Notes: generated by a model from the sequence alone, not told the origin. 64,000 bases of DNA from Paragorgia papillata (GCA_035771165.1 JAWNZC010000445.1:2089001-2153000); one strand, 5' to 3'. Counted from the stretch's first letter, positions 10,660 through 25,000 are shown. A program made the numbers and translations.

Positions 10660-11075
10660 TTTGAAAATTTTTGAAAAACTTTGACACATTTTGACCGCAA
10701 AATCGCAAAATCCAAAATCGAAAAATTAAAAAGTTAAAAAATTCTAAAATTGCAAAATCGCAAAACCGCAAAATTCCAACTGATCGCAAAATTTGAAAAT
10801 TGCAAAATTTACAAAATTTTGAAAAATTTAAAATCGCGAAATCGCAAAATCAAAAAATAGAAAAATTGCAAAATTTTAAAATTACAAAATTGGAAAACGG
10901 CAAAATGGCAAAATTGAAAACTTTGGAAAATTTTTGAAAAACATGAAAAACTTTGCCATATTTTGAAGAATTTTAAATCGCGAAATCGCAAAAATCTCAA
11001 GATGTTAAAATTGCAAAATGGCAAAATTGCTTAATCGCTAAATCGCATAATTGCAAAATCGCAAAATTGCAAAAG
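10660..11075. repeat. AAAATCGC/AAAATTGC octamer-like low-complexity tract
   Basis: Degenerate tandem repetition of eight-base units such as GCAAAATC and GCAAAATT runs for about 400 bp. It is interrupted at 11080-11330 and resumes at 11338-11580. Confidence 0.8.
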
Positions 11076-11337
11076 ACATTTGTACCTCTTATTCTAGGAA
11101 AGTAAAACAAAACTTTGTAATATAGTTATAGTGTTAATGTTATGTGTTTAAGTGGGGGTGTTAGGTGATAAACATATTAATTATGTAATAGATACGTAAT
11201 AGGTCACGTGATTATAGCACGGACCACGTTGTTGTTCTTTCTATACGTTTGATATAGGATTCTTGTAAGCTAATAAAGAATATAAAATAAAATCCTCGTT
11301 GTTGTGTATCCATCGTCATGACAAATAATCTAACAAA

Positions 11338-11580
11338 CGCAAAATCGGAAAATCGAAAAATTGCAAAATTTTAAAACTGCTAAATTGTAAAATGGCAAAA
11401 TTACAATTTTAAAAACTTTTGAAAACTTTGTAAAATTTTTGAAAACTTTTGAAAGCTTTTGAAAACTTTTAAAAACTTTTTAATCGCGAAATCGCAAAAT
11501 CGAAAAGTTTGGAAAATTTTCCATTTGGAAAATTTTTGAAACTTTTGAAAACTTTTGATCAATTTTGAAAATTTTTATAA
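11338..11580. repeat. second AAAATCGC/TTTTGAAAAC low-complexity tract
   Basis: This continues the tract at 10660-11075. It begins AAAATCGGAAAATCG and drifts into TTTTGAAAACTT units. Confidence 0.75.
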
Positions 11581-11837
11581 AACCTAGCTACAATCTTGGA
11601 CAATAATGTTGTAACACCCCCACCCCCCAAATCAATGTTGTAACGTCCTTTCTCCCAAAATCAATGTTGACGAAAAGTTTAAAATTACAACATTGAATCG
11701 GGGGGCGGGGGAGTTCACTGTTACATACTTTTGTCCAAGATTGTAGCTGGTTTATACTTTCATTGTCTTTGCCCGGGGGTGGGCCATTAGATATATATTA
11801 TTCCGATATTCCGAGCCTTGTTCCTTTTGCTCAGCAC

Positions 11838-12220
11838 TAGGGCTTGTTTATATGGAGCCAAGTTACCCGGCCAGGCGAGTTGAATGTGTTTATAGAGACG
11901 AGTTACTCGACAAAGCCGCCCACGCATTATAATGGTTTCACATTCCAATTGTCTTCATAACTGGCGCGTGCGCTGTTGGGACGAATTCAACTCGGCTAGC
12001 CGAGTTACCCGGCAAGAGAGTGTTTATATGGGAATATTTTCATCCTGGTATTCCGAGATCTCGCCTGTTTTGCCGGGATCTCGGCTAGCCGAGTTACCCG
12101 CCTGTCTCATATAAACACTCTGCCGGCGGGTTAGCATTGAATTTCTATACATGGCGGGTAACTCGGTTTGCCAAGTAACTTGGCTAGCCGGGTAACTCGG
12201 CTCCATATAAACAGGCCCTA
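11838..12220. mobile_element. MITE-like element, about 380 bp
   Basis: The ends are GGGCTTGTTTATATGGAGCC on the left and GGCTCCATATAAACAGGCCC on the right, an almost perfect inverted pair. Inside, multiple copies of the palindromic words GGCTAGCC and GAGTTACCCGGC occur in both orientations. The ORFs inside are incidental. Confidence 0.85.
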
Positions 12221-12832
12221 AAAGGCGATTGGGGGGAGGGGCAATTGAATTGCGTCCCAGCCATCCCTCTCCTAGTATTTTTATCAACGGATTCAACTCG
12301 TTGTTTGAAATCAGTTGCCTCAGTGTTGGATTTGATTATGTAAGAGTTTAAAGCGAAAGATACGAAGTTTGTTGCGTTTTGGTTGAAAAGCAAACGCCTA
12401 CTCATAATAAAATGCTGATGTTTATATTGTGAATCGTTCAGCAACAGATAAAAGTAGACCTACAACTTTCCCCGGGGTGGGAAATTCGCCACAGATTTTT
12501 GGCCTCATCACAGGGCATTTCACCTGTCTTTTATCCCCACCACAGGAAATTAGCGCCATATATTTTTCAAATGGCCGGGGATTGGCCCGAGGGCGGGATG
12601 GGCACGCTTGGACTTGACTGATACACACTATTGTTAAATAATCAATTTTGAGGTATACTTCTGCATTTTGATTGATTCACTGAGTGGTGATCCTGAGACA
12701 ACGCAAACTATATATAATTTTTATCATAGAAGTCAAAACGTCAGAACAAAACCTTTCATTATTACTTATTTGAATTACATGCACAAGTTCGGTTTTAAGT
12801 TGAGATAGAGACTTGTTTTGTACAGTGGCGTA

Positions 12833-13054
12833 CCGAACGGAGGGTGTGACACCCCACTCTTCGGGGAAATGGTCGGGAAATTTAAATAGGTGATGCAGTT
12901 AAACCCAAATCGGTGGGTAAAGTTATAGGATCTAAAACCTTAAAATATATAAACCCGCCTGGGTTTCGTCGGTAAATCGTGGGCCGGATTCCTCGGTAAA
13001 TTTTGAAACACCCCCAAATCCCCAATCAAAATTAATGTTCTTGGTACGCCACTG
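12833..13054. mobile_element. short inverted-repeat element
   Basis: The ends CAGTGGCGTACC and GGTACGCCACTG form a 12-bp perfect inverted pair about 220 bp apart. The interior is non-coding. Confidence 0.6.
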
Positions 13055-13225
13055 GTTTTGTAATTATTTTACCGATGACTAAAACTGTTGCTTGCCGACA
13101 TGGTCTGCGAACGAACAGAATCGTCACTGTTAGAAACAAAACGGTTTTCACCAGCCTCTGAAACTGATTATTTAAAACAATTAGTCGCGTAGCTAGAATT
13201 CGACAGTTAGTCTAAAAGTAACTAT

Positions 13226-13314
13226 CTGTACTGTACTGTACTGTACTGTACTGTACTGTACTGTACTGTACTGTACTGTACTGTACTGTACTGTACTGTA
13301 CTGTACTGTACTGT
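13226..13314. repeat. (CTGTA)n pentanucleotide microsatellite
   Basis: About 17-18 uninterrupted copies of CTGTA. A related, partly degenerate (ACAGT)n array lies at 53403-53463. Confidence 0.95.
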
Positions 13315-14188
13315 TAGTATGTGCTTTCAGTGCTTGTAAAGTGTGCTAAAAGCTATAACAAACTAGGACAAATGGCAACCAGGATTTTGAGACAATTGCC
13401 GATGATTGCAAGAGTAAATAAAATCCCCCTGATAATACTAATATAGAGGGCAAAATTACCAAAAATCAGAACAAAAAACCGGAAAACTCGAAAATTGACA
13501 AATGCAAAATTACTTGCATGTTGATTGTTTACTTGTGCTTACATGTGATTGGTCGCTTTGTTACTTAGCAACAGTGAACCAAAATCCAAATCTGACTTTG
13601 TTTTTCCAACAAATGTGTAATTTATAGGTGTTTATCTTTTTTGTTGACTTTGAACTAATTTAAACTATCGAAAGACTTTAAACTTTTAGTCAAGCTAGAG
13701 GACTGAATACACTGGAAACTTACAAACATTTGCTCAGTTGTGATAATAAAAAAGTTACAGGCACAGCGACAGAGCGAGGGAAATTGAAGTGTTGCCAAGC
13801 ACCGAGTGAGGACTCAGTAATATTAAGGGACATGTACTTTTAAAACATTTTATGGATATAACAGCTCTTGTATAACTTTGCCTTTTTATATTATTAACAA
13901 GTAATTATGGTTCGTCGTAAAATTAAGATTTCATTTTACCTGTGTTTTCATAGCTTCCGAATAGGAAGAAATTGCTCTCGTCGCAAAAAAAATTAAATGC
14001 ATGCGAAAATACCTAATATACTAATCACGGTGATAAATTACTTTAAAATAAAGCAAAGAAAAACTGAAATCCGATATAAACAAACATTTCAATGAATCCC
14101 AGTCGATAAATGCTTTTCAATTGAGACCGTCGGTGATAATCTGTTTATATATGTAAATTGTATTTTTATAAAATCTTATTGTTTTTAC

Positions 14189-14432
14189 CTTGCTTCTGGT
14201 TACTTTGCAGATAAGCTAAGCCATTACGAAACAGTTCCTCTTGTGTTCTACCATAAACTACACGCAATTTTACATCCGCGATAAAGTTATCAACATAATG
14301 ATTTCCTTCTACTCCATGCCTTGCTCTTTCCAAACGTTTTAAAAATCGGATGTCTTCAACAAGATTCCACCAAATCATCTTATATTCCTCGTGAATCCAA
14401 TGAGTTGTGTTTGTAACCTTGAGATGTTTCAT
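14189..14432 (-). CDS. orphan first exon of an unrecognised gene
   Basis: The frame starts at MKHLKVTNTTHWIHEEYK and stays open for 81 codons, to a donor-like AG|GTAAAA (GT at 14188-14187). The peptide is rich in charged and aromatic residues, with WWNLVEDIRFLKRLERARHG followed by a helix-prone segment and ELFRNGLAYLQS. That is balanced coding-like composition in otherwise AT-rich DNA. It lies 1.5 kb downstream of, and on the same strand as, the dehydrogenase gene, so it is probably a separate gene. No downstream exon was identified and no family is recognised. It could be a small helical protein. An isolated chance ORF is not excluded. Confidence 0.45.
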
Positions 14433-15910
14433 TTTCGCAACAAAAGCTTTAAAAAATTTAATTTAAACTGCTGTACCAAAACGTACGTACAGTCGCAATT
14501 TCACTCAGTTACGACAAGCAATGATTATGACGTCACGTCCATTGTTCGTGTCGTAATAATTAGTAGGAAGAACAAAGGATCATGGATTTTTCATTAGCAC
14601 TATTCATTACGTCATAAAATTTGCAACGGAATTGCACGAGCGCGAATTGCGGGCTGCTGATGCTATCAGCGGTTACACTTTTCCCTGCATGCCATTTGCG
14701 ACGCACCGATTATTTTGCGCAATTTAAAATTACAAAATCAGACTGATTCACCTGAGACTTCTTCGACTTACTTATTTCCTCGATTATCTTGATCTTTTGT
14801 CTTTTATTTTGCTGCCTGTAAAAATATATGTGTACGGAACGCGTGTAGTATATAAGTAAAGTCTTTTAAGACTGAAAAGTAAATGATATATCTAATCAAA
14901 GTTGTATCTTTTATGTTCCTACTTAATTCAACAACATAAAACATGAAGCTTCATTCAACAGAGATTCTGAGATATGGCGGGAAAATGGATAATTTTTCTT
15001 ATAGTATAGCGATGTCTAACCACATTCTGATGGTATTTTTTTCACGAGAAAATTGAATTTTGTGACTAAAACCTGGAGTTGCTCAAGAACATTTTGATAA
15101 AATATGAAGTGAATAATATTTCCATTAAAGTTTCTGCAAGAAGACTAGATTGATGTTAGAGGTGATATGAGTAAAACATTTTGACGTATTTGGAGAACAA
15201 CTGAGTTAAAGCAAAGAGTTCTTAAGCACTTGAAACTGTAAACTTGTAAAAACACTGGACGTGTTTTTCCTAGCATTGTCCTTTGGCACATAGGTTGAAA
15301 ATAACTTCTATCTTGATAACATATCCCAAAGCCTGCAATTAGAGTTTTCCTCTTTGTCATATCTAGAACAATATGCTTCAGTCACGCGTATAGCTTCAAT
15401 TTTTATTTTAATTCTATTGAAATCAGACAAAATTTGCAAGAATTATGTAGTACATCTCTAACCATCTTAGTATAAAATAAAACTACAAAAATTGGAAAGG
15501 TGGCGTAGTTCCTCTATCTAGCCCTTAACTATAGCGAACAACTCTTTGATTTTGATTTTTTTCAAATAATCTATTTTTCTAGGCGATAAAAAATGAAAAA
15601 TAAATAAATAAAAGAATAATTAATAAGAAAGTAAAAAACAACGCAAGAGAATAAAAGGAATGAGAGAACTGGTGTCAGAAAAAAAATTTGAGAATCAATA
15701 AACATTTATTTTTATTGATTTATTTCAACATATTTTTAATTGCGTTTGCCCCAAGAGCTGATAATTAGCTTATCAAGAGGGCTTACTCAAAAAAACATTA
15801 ATGGAAAAAATATAATTCAGTTGGAAAAATAATTATTTTAGTCATTAAGAGCCATGCATAACAAACACTTTCATTCGAAATTCTTAAAAGTTTATCAAAA
15901 TACTGCTTTT
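14433..15910. other. AT-rich intergenic region
   Basis: Nothing is supported apart from A/T-rich unique sequence. Bases 15590-15700 are A-rich. The ORF at 15145-15360 has no splice signals or recognisable domain. This would be the 3' flank of the dehydrogenase gene. Confidence 0.5.
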
Positions 15911-16014
15911 TTAATTTATCAAGTATCCGCCATCAGAAATAATTCTTGAACCAGTTATATTACTGGCTTTATCACTTAATAGATAGATGATAGTATGGGC
16001 GATCTCCTCTGATT
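15911..16014 (-). CDS. DCXR: DCXR-like gene, terminal exon
   Basis: The acceptor TTTTAG precedes AATCAGAGG. The exon encodes SEEIAHTIIYLLSDKASNIT and ends GGYLIN followed by TAA (15913-15911). This is the usual SDR C-terminal substrate-loop and helix region. It enters in phase 1, so the missing upstream exon must end one base into a codon. Confidence 0.85.
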
Positions 16015-19000
16015 CTAAAAAATAAAGATTGAAAGAAATCTAAAATCATATTAAAGATTATTAGCGCATGACCCCGCAGATATACAGTTATGTATAACGG
16101 ACACATTTATTATGAATCTATCTTTCTAACGTCTGAGAATTGTTATTTTCACAAGTATTGCAACGAACTAGTGTTCATAAAGATAAATTTAACGCATTGT
16201 GTCTCTACGTTACACAATCACACCCTGATAGAGGGTTGCAATGGACCTATTTATCGATGGCGTTCCCAAGGTAATTTGTAAAGGTTGGGCTAAGATAACG
16301 ACTAAAAACAAAATGGCGAGAGCAAATGGCCCTGATCTGAAACCAGCACTGATCTCTGAAAGAAGACTGGATCAAATAAGTCATTGTTTGCCAGGATCGA
16401 AAAATAAAGCTGGCGAATTGTCAATTTAGTCCCTTGCTAATGGCACCTGGCTGTAAGGCAATTGTGTAAGTAAGTCAATACGAAATATTGAGAATTCGAA
16501 GCTGTGTTAGGTTGTAAAAAGCAGGGGGGGAAAGAAAATATAGAGAGCAAATTCCGTAGCGACATTTCACACATGCAGTTAGTCCCTTAGTAATAGCGGA
16601 TTCTGGCTTCATTTAACATGAGTTAATAACCAAACAATAGTTGCTTGATCCAGTCTTTCTTTGCAATCAGTGGAGGCCAGGCTATCTTAGTATCTGATTG
16701 CAATTGGTCGAGAGCATATATAAATTAAATTGTCTGATTCGTTCTTGTGGTTTAAAAAAATTAGCATGAGCGACATTTTGTGTTTTGGCCCGGCTTGTGT
16801 AAGAGACTGCACTCAAGTTAAAAAATGAACAATATATGGTCTATTTTTGCCTAGTTTCCTCCAGAGGCATTTGTTCCCGTTGTTTTAAATTTGCCCGCGC
16901 CACCTTTTCCCGGTCCCTTAATACAAATTGCGCTGAGGACAAAACATTGTCATGCAATGTTGTGCGGTAACTACAGCACTACAGAATACGGTAAATCTGG
17001 CGCTATTTGTCGTCTTCTCTTGCACCTACCCTGTCATTATTTTTTCAGTGCTACTTTTATCAACCTTCCTAATTTTTAAAACCTTTTGCCTTTTACTTTA
17101 CCTGCAATTTGACCCCTTGGATATCTTGGAAGATGTGGATTAAGAAGACCAGTTCCTGAATTTCTGATCAGCAGCGGAGTATTTGTAAGGCCAGGTAAAA
17201 TGCTGTTTACTCTTATCTAAAACGATAAAATATTAAGGACTTGCGAGTGACATCCATCCCTTTTAAACATGCTTAAGCAGATGGTGATAGGTAGTTTAAA
17301 GAGTGGGTAGATAATAACCTTGTACCAAGATATAGATGAATGGATTACTTGGTAAATGAGTGCACTGAATAAATTCATAGAACATGATTTATTTTACCCT
17401 ATAAATATTACAATCTACCGCAGTTGATAAAAGATGGGCGGCATGTATGTTTTACAATTATCCCTGCATGCGTCCAGCGCTCAACTCTATCTTGAAGAAA
17501 GGTCATGAGACGGAGCTGCAAAGATGCTAAAATTGATCGAAAGAACCGCTAAAACACTACTGCAAGGTTTCTAAACGGTTTTAAAAAGGAATCTTTTTAG
17601 CCTTGTATTAGCCTTTATTAATTAATATTATAATATAAATACATTCCCAACGCATGCAGACAGGTGAAGAATCCGATTCATAATTATCGGATTCCTATAC
17701 ATTTTTTTTTATTATTTGTTTTAATTAGAATTATTTTGATAAAATATTGACCTCAATATCTTCGTTTTATCCCTAATACTGAAAGTTATAATTTGCCATG
17801 GCAAAAAAAAATGGTGTCTGTTCGTTTTATCATGATCCTTTGCGATTCTTCGCTCGATGAATGAAATGGAGATAAACTTAACAATAACAACAGTTATTCA
17901 CCTCTAAAATTATTGTGGACACTACTACATCTACTACACCTCGTTCCCAGGGCCTTTTTGAAATTAGGAGGGCAGGAAAAGACCCTGGTATCGGCTGGTG
18001 GACTCTGCATTTTCATTGGTTGATTGTTTTTCTTAAACCTTCCTCAGGAAATGTAATTATGCATAGTTTTGTGCCAGTTATAATTAAATAGCTTCAACGG
18101 AACCGCCAACGGGACCGATGAGACCGTCCATTACAATGAACTTCTCCCACGGGACCACGTACCATTATTCCGAATGATTTTGCATACTAAATTAATTGCT
18201 AATTTATTACACCCAGTATTTCTGGGAGCAGTGACCAGCTGATGCCAGGGCCTTTTCCCACCCTCCAAATTTCAGAAAGGCCCTGGGAACGAGGATGTAC
18301 TACATGAACTAGAAGAGTTCACTCAGAGATGGAATAAACCTCCGTCAGCTGGTTATTTATCAAGACATTTTAATCTAACTATTTATAGGCAAAATTTAAC
18401 GGATTGGTCCTCGATCGATGATCGCATTTTTGCATAAACAACAGAACTGACAAACGTATTGTTTTTTTTACATTTAAACTGAACCCTACCTGTGAGTATT
18501 AACAATTTTGCTTCTTTTTGAGACAAAGCTTGCAAGTCGAACTTATGGTTAGATTTTTATTAAAATAATTCAATGCAAATTTAACCAAAATTTATAGATT
18601 GGTCTTCGCACTATGACTGAAACATCCTTTATTATGACAGACAGACATAGACAGGCAAACAAAAACAGACAGCTAGACAGACAGACAGACAGACGGACAG
18701 ACGGACAGACGACAGAAGACAAACAAACAAACAAACAAACAAACAAACAAACAAACAGACAGACAGACAGACAGATAAAAAACAGACAAACAAACAAACA
18801 AACAAACAGACAAACAAACAAACAAACAAACAAACAAACAAACAAACAAACAAACAAAAACATATCCTAGCGGAGCTAATAAATGAACAATAAAAAAATA
18901 ATAAACATAAATAGATATATAAACGGAAAAATGTATTTATGAAAGCAAACCTGATGTGGAGCAAGTTCCACAGCCAACGACATGGTCAGATTATCCAAAG

Positions 19001-22000
19001 CAGATTTTGTAATACCTTAAAAATTAACATTAAACCTTCAACATCAAACGCGTTCTATAATTCCAAGGAGGAGCAGTGGGGGTTATTCCGGTTTCGAGGG
19101 TTTAAGATGATTTCATTTGTTACTTTATCTGTTTTTATTTCTTAACGCTAATATAAAATATTTTAACAATATCTGGTTTATGGTGTTGATAATTAGGTGG
19201 AGCATTTACAAAGTTATATAATTGATAGTTATATATAAGATATCGATTTTCTGGGAAACCGTAAACAAGGTATACGGTATAAGTATAATTAGTATAGTAG
19301 TAGTAGAGATTTATTAACACATCCCAAAAGGGCTTTTCAGTGATAATTTACAAGTGTTAGTCATAATAAAAAGGGCCTGTACAAGTCCTAGTACAGAAAA
19401 TTACAATGTTATATAACTCTATATCTTACATGTACGATAGATAAATGTGCGTTGTCCAGTAATCGTCCTGAACTTAGGATGGCGTAAATAACCCTCATTG
19501 CGTAATTTATAATGACGCTTTTTCAGTTGACAAGACATTACTTTTGAACAGAGGTAATTTGGACCTATGTTATTATAAGTGTATAAGTGCCCGTTCAAAA
19601 TTCTTAAATGCGAGGGTATAATAAGAAAGAGTGGATTGACTTAAATAAACATTTAAAAATAAGTGCTTGCTTGTGAGACTCGGCCAAAAACAAAGATGGT
19701 GGATCATGCGCAGTACGGACTGTTATTCACCTTTAACTTAGGATCGGAACAATGGTTAACTGGTGAATAGTATTGGATAGGCAAAAGTATACTGTGGTAT
19801 AATATAAATGCTACGTGTATATATGCACGCAATGCAGAAATATAAATCGAGAATCCGAAACCGCAACTGAAATACTGTAATAAATTAAATAATTATATAA
19901 ATATAATGTTATGCCAACATGCAACGTAAAGTAAAATAGAACTGAAAATGCTACTCACTTATATATAGTGGAATAATTACAAGGGGAAAAAATTACCATT
20001 AATTACAAGAAGAAGAAAAATTACCATAAGGCGAGAAGTGGCTTGGACCATAATTAGAACTGATTGATGACACATTCACAATTGCTCCACCCGATCCTTT
20101 CTTTATCAAATTACGAGCAAAAATCTAGGCTTAAAAAATAGCAATGAGCAAAACATTCTCCACTTTCTTTCTTTGTACATTATTTTTTTATTAGTTTAAT
20201 ATGCCTGGCCCTCGACACGCCAGTCCTTTATCAAGTCGGTTTTCTTTGATGTACTGCGGTTTATATACAGGTTATAGACCTCCCAACCATATATAAACCT
20301 CGCAATAACAATATAGATTTCGGCCTCGGAATTATATATGCTAATAAACTTCGGGTTATATTATAGTGACCTACACTTTTTCCCCATTTGTCGCCTAGAA
20401 TTAAACATTTCATATTCCTTCATTTGACTGAAGGTTCACTGTTGTGTAGCAAACGTATATAAAAGGACCGAGTCCCTAGAAATAAATTGTTTGGAAACAC
20501 AGTGAACATCAAAGTGGCTGACAACGAGCTGCAATGTATGTCGAGGGTGGCCTAAAAGTGCACAAATCTTTTGCGGTTTTACGTTCATTAATTTATACAG
20601 CAACGCTGCTATTGACTGATTGCTTCCTTATATATACTGTATATGAAAATACAATGTGTTCAGCAAGCGTGAAGATGCACAAACGTGAACAAAAACATAG
20701 AACAAAGTCTTTGGCCGCGTTTCCAGGCAATTTATTTCTAAGGATTACGAAAGGACTGAGCAGAAAATATGCTGATTTAAAAAAAATAGAAAGAGATCCA
20801 TCCATGCAAGCGATGAATGACCGCAAGATACTGGTAAAACTGAGAATGAAGATGTACAATAATATAATGTTATGGGGCAGAAAAAGATTAGATTACTTAG
20901 ATTGATTAAGATTACCTGGCTAAGACGAAGAGGGGCTTTGACATTGACCAACATCGACCTATAAATTAATAAATATATACATCGATATACGTGACATATA
21001 TTTTTTATTATATAATCAATAAAAATCAGTATAGGTATATGATTTTGCAATGGAATTCAGAAATTTACACTATATATATATATATATATATTTATAATAT
21101 AGCTACTAATGGTATATGAGCTATCTTGCAATCTGATTGGCTGCATTACTAACTGTACTGATATCAGCTCATATACAGCGAGTAGTGAAAACAAAATGGC
21201 GGCGTAGTTTTCTTAAACTATTGCAGATGAAACTGGCTGGTTTTTTCAACGTATAGCTCAGAAAAACTTGAGCTAAGAAGGGAAAACTAACATTTAACAC
21301 AAAATACACAACCCAAATGCACAATTTATAAAGTTAAGATGGTAAATCCACTTTAAAAACCATCTTAAGAGTTTACAAAACCCGATTTGAATTGTCAGGT
21401 TGACAATAATGTTCCGTCAGACAAATTAAAATCCACAAGAATTGAACCAACAACACATATTTATGAGTACAACCATTATTATTACCCAGCAAAGCTGGGG
21501 CGGCGCTACGGGTAGGCCTGGGTAGGCCAGTGTCTACCGCAGAATTTGATGGGCCTACCCTACAAAAACATCTGTGCCTTACCAAAAAGTATGTACTTTC
21601 CCGAAAATATACGTATTATCATTAATTCAGAATAAAAAAAGAATGTGTCGTGAAATTATATATAGTTAGAACATGAGAGATATCAGATATGTGTAAAACA
21701 CGAGAGATATGTGTAAAACACGGAGATTCGTGTAATACACGAGAGATACGTGTAAATCACGAGACACGTTACACTCTAGCGCCACACGGCATGCTGACTG
21801 AAAAGTAAAACCCTCAAATCGGCTCTCGACATGAATGATCCAGTATGAGTCGAAACTCGAAACCAGGGGCGGCGCAAGGGTATTAGACATCCTAGGCCGA
21901 TCTTTGATTCTGCGCCCCTACCCAAACTTTTTATGAGTTCGCATTTTTAGTGGGTCCGGGGCATTCCCCGGGAAATTTTTTTAATTTGGGTCTCTGAAAT

Positions 22001-25000
22001 GGCATTTCATGCATTCTGACAGCACTTTCGAGCCAAATTTTTAAAGTTTTAAGACATGTTTTTAATGGCACGTTTGAACTGAACTGAAGAGGAAATCACG
22101 AAAGAGAGATGGAAATTCGCAAATGAAGGAAAATAACGCAAATACAGAACGTTTTTGCCGCCCCCGTATTTTGCCGCCCTAGCGGTTCCCATGCTCGAAA
22201 CTACAGGTATAAGATACTTTGTTTTGTAAGTAATTTCAGTGAAGTAGTGAACTTATTGTTAGGCATACATTTATCTTGGAGTATCTTCTCCGATTTTAAT
22301 ACCTTAAGCTTCTTTTTTGTCGCAAAATCGTGCTGACTGCTGAGTACAGCTAGACCACTTCAAGTCGTTCAAGACCTGAAGTTCGTTATTTTTTCTAAAA
22401 CGTTATTTTTTGCTTTTGAAAAATATTGGCATTACAGATTTTTTTATAATCTTTCTATTGGTTGTTTATGCTTGAAGAAAAAGTCTGCAAGAAAAAAAAT
22501 TGGGAGTCACCGTGCTTATTTCTCAAATACACGAGGTTATAGGCCATTTTGAAGAGAATTTGTTACGTCTGTGTTGCTATAGCAACTGACCTAATGTTAC
22601 TAAAAAACGGAATTCAAAATTAGAAATATTAAAACAGTATCTGTCGAATGAAGCTTAAACATGCAAAATCTGACAGTGTCAAACTGATATACATATTTAA
22701 AAACTGTATCGAGCCACCTTAACTATATAACAAGTAGCCTGCGAGCCAGCTTTCCTAACTAATAAGTTATTAAACATACTTGTCGAAATCATCTTCAGTG
22801 ACATCCAATATTTTCTTTGCAACAAGAAATGCCGCATTATTTACAAGTAAGTCAATCTGGTCGTCAATTGACTCAACAGATTTTACTGCTTCGTCCAAGT
22901 CCATTAAATCCACGCATATAGTTTTAATATTGGTCTGTATCTGGAAAAAGAGAAATTTTTTATTTATAGATTAAGTGTGAACTTTGGACTGATTAAGTGT
23001 TTAAAGCACTATATATTCTGTGCAATTTGAGGTCTTCCAATCTGACGACGAAAACTAAGATTTTGTAAACGAGCAGAGAAACGAATGAATAGAAGAAAAA
23101 ATGAACGAACGAATGCACTGATGCCGCCATACATACAAACAGGTGGACGGACGGAAGGACAGACTAACAGATGGACAAACGTAAATAAAATAGAGTACAC
23201 ACAGAAACAAATACGTTTATAATAGTTACCTCTTCTTTTAAAGAATCCAAGTCACTTTGAGTTCTTGAGAGAGCTATAACATTTGCGCCACATTTTGCCA
23301 ACAACTTAGCTGTTGCACGACCGATTCCTGATGCAAAAAACAAACAAATAAGTACAAACAAACAAACAAACAAACAAACAAACAAACAAACAAACAAACA
23401 AACAAACAAACAAATAAATAAATAAGCAACCAAGGAAACAAACAAACATGCAAACGTTCCACAACAACGCGAATGAAATGGTTAATCAGCAGTGTGTTTA
23501 ACCCTGAAAAAGTTGATATAATCAAACAAACAAACACAATTTGCAATTGTATCAGCTGGGAGCGCTCATTTGAGAGTGGGTGCTTATTTGAAGTTGGCCC
23601 TTATATATAAGTTGTCACTGTCGTTGTTTTTTTTAAATTTCAAATGGCGAATTATAAATCACGTGTCGAATTTAGATTAATAGTTACTTGTCTTGGGAAT
23701 TTGCTACCCCGTAGAAATTTCAAGTGAAATGTAAGCGGAGAAATTATACACAATATATGTAAGAGTTATATACCGAGGATGGAGGCTTTATCAGGGAGAT
23801 ACATACCCGGCTTATAAAGCCGACATCCGAGGTATATATTAAACTTACTTATTTAATAGTTGAAGAGGTTTTTTAAATACATCACTACCAAATGTGGCTA
23901 TGCACCGTGTGTGTAAAGGCTGACAATTTTTTACGGTAACTATCTTTATTTGAAATGCAATCGCCATTTATATATCTAAACCTCTTTCAGTGTAAATCAT
24001 TACAAGTGCTTGACGCGATCTTTTATGCAAAAGTAAGACAGATTGTTTTGTTTTAAATAACAATTTAATATGACTGGTTCAATGATTACCACTGATCATT
24101 AATTAATGTAAATTCACGCAATAACTATTATTAGATAGTTGTCTATATCAACAACAACAGTGTAGACATGCGCATTGATTTAGTATTAGTCCCACATTTT
24201 ATGTTCTAGGCAAACTGTAATAAATTCTCGAGATAACAGAGTACCCAATAACATAATCCCGTTGCATTGAGCAATGATATTTCTTATTTGCAAATTCACG
24301 GGATGTATCTGTATTTAATGGTAAGAGGTATATTTAGCATTTATAGACCTGGAGCGAGGGGAATTCGATGAAATATTACCTCGGGGTATGATATATCCCG
24401 GGGTATGATATATCCCGAGGGTTTCGCCTTCGGGATATATCAGACCTCAATTAATCTTTCCAAGAAAAGGTTAAATAATGTTAACAAGACGCCTGCTCAG
24501 GTGTTCACTCGGGCTACTGATTTCTGAAAGCTTCGCGTAGCCTGTGCGTTCTCTAGCAAGACTACATGACAATGGCAATGCATAATTGCATAGATTATCA
24601 CAAATAGAATCTATTGTCGTATATGAACTGCTGCGGTGCAGGAAGCGCCGAAGGTTTCCTAATTAGTATAAATGTAAACAAGGCCGTTTTTCTGAAAATT
24701 AAACAACGGATCTAATATATTTAGTAGACAAAACCTTAGAGCGTTTTCACTCACGTGATCGGTGGCCCCATGGGGGTGGTGAAACAATACGAAATATTTG
24801 AATAAGAAAGAGCTAATTCCCGGTCGGCACTAGATTGATGGTCGAGATACGGACAAATATGCGCCTGCTAGCTTTCACTACAGCGGCGAACCTGCGCGTC
24901 ATTCACAACAATAACACTCAAGTCTTGTTCTGATTGAAAGAACGAACACTGAATATGTTAATTTTACAAGTATATATTGGAATTATACTTTTGAAAATTT

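Larger units (their letters stand above)
10430..14188. other. repeat-rich intergenic region
   Basis: No gene is supported here. The stretch near 10480-10560 (GCATTCTGATTGGCTAAG) belongs to a dispersed family also seen at about 21120 and 27740. The elements listed separately below occupy much of the rest: A-rich octamer tracts, two MITE-like elements and a (CTGTA)n array. Confidence 0.5.

Noticed and set aside
17085..17200. Candidate for the missing DCXR-like exon on the minus strand (a GTAAAG donor is present)
   Set aside because: The peptide (SEIQELVFLIHIFQDIQGV) has no VNxxNPT block and the wrong phase.
18570..18964. ORFs of 85-110 codons on both strands
   Set aside because: They are (CAGA)n/(CAAA)n microsatellite artefacts.
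20534..20905. A 123-codon plus ORF
   Set aside because: It lies in a dispersed repeat whose other copy (235-500) does not keep the frame.
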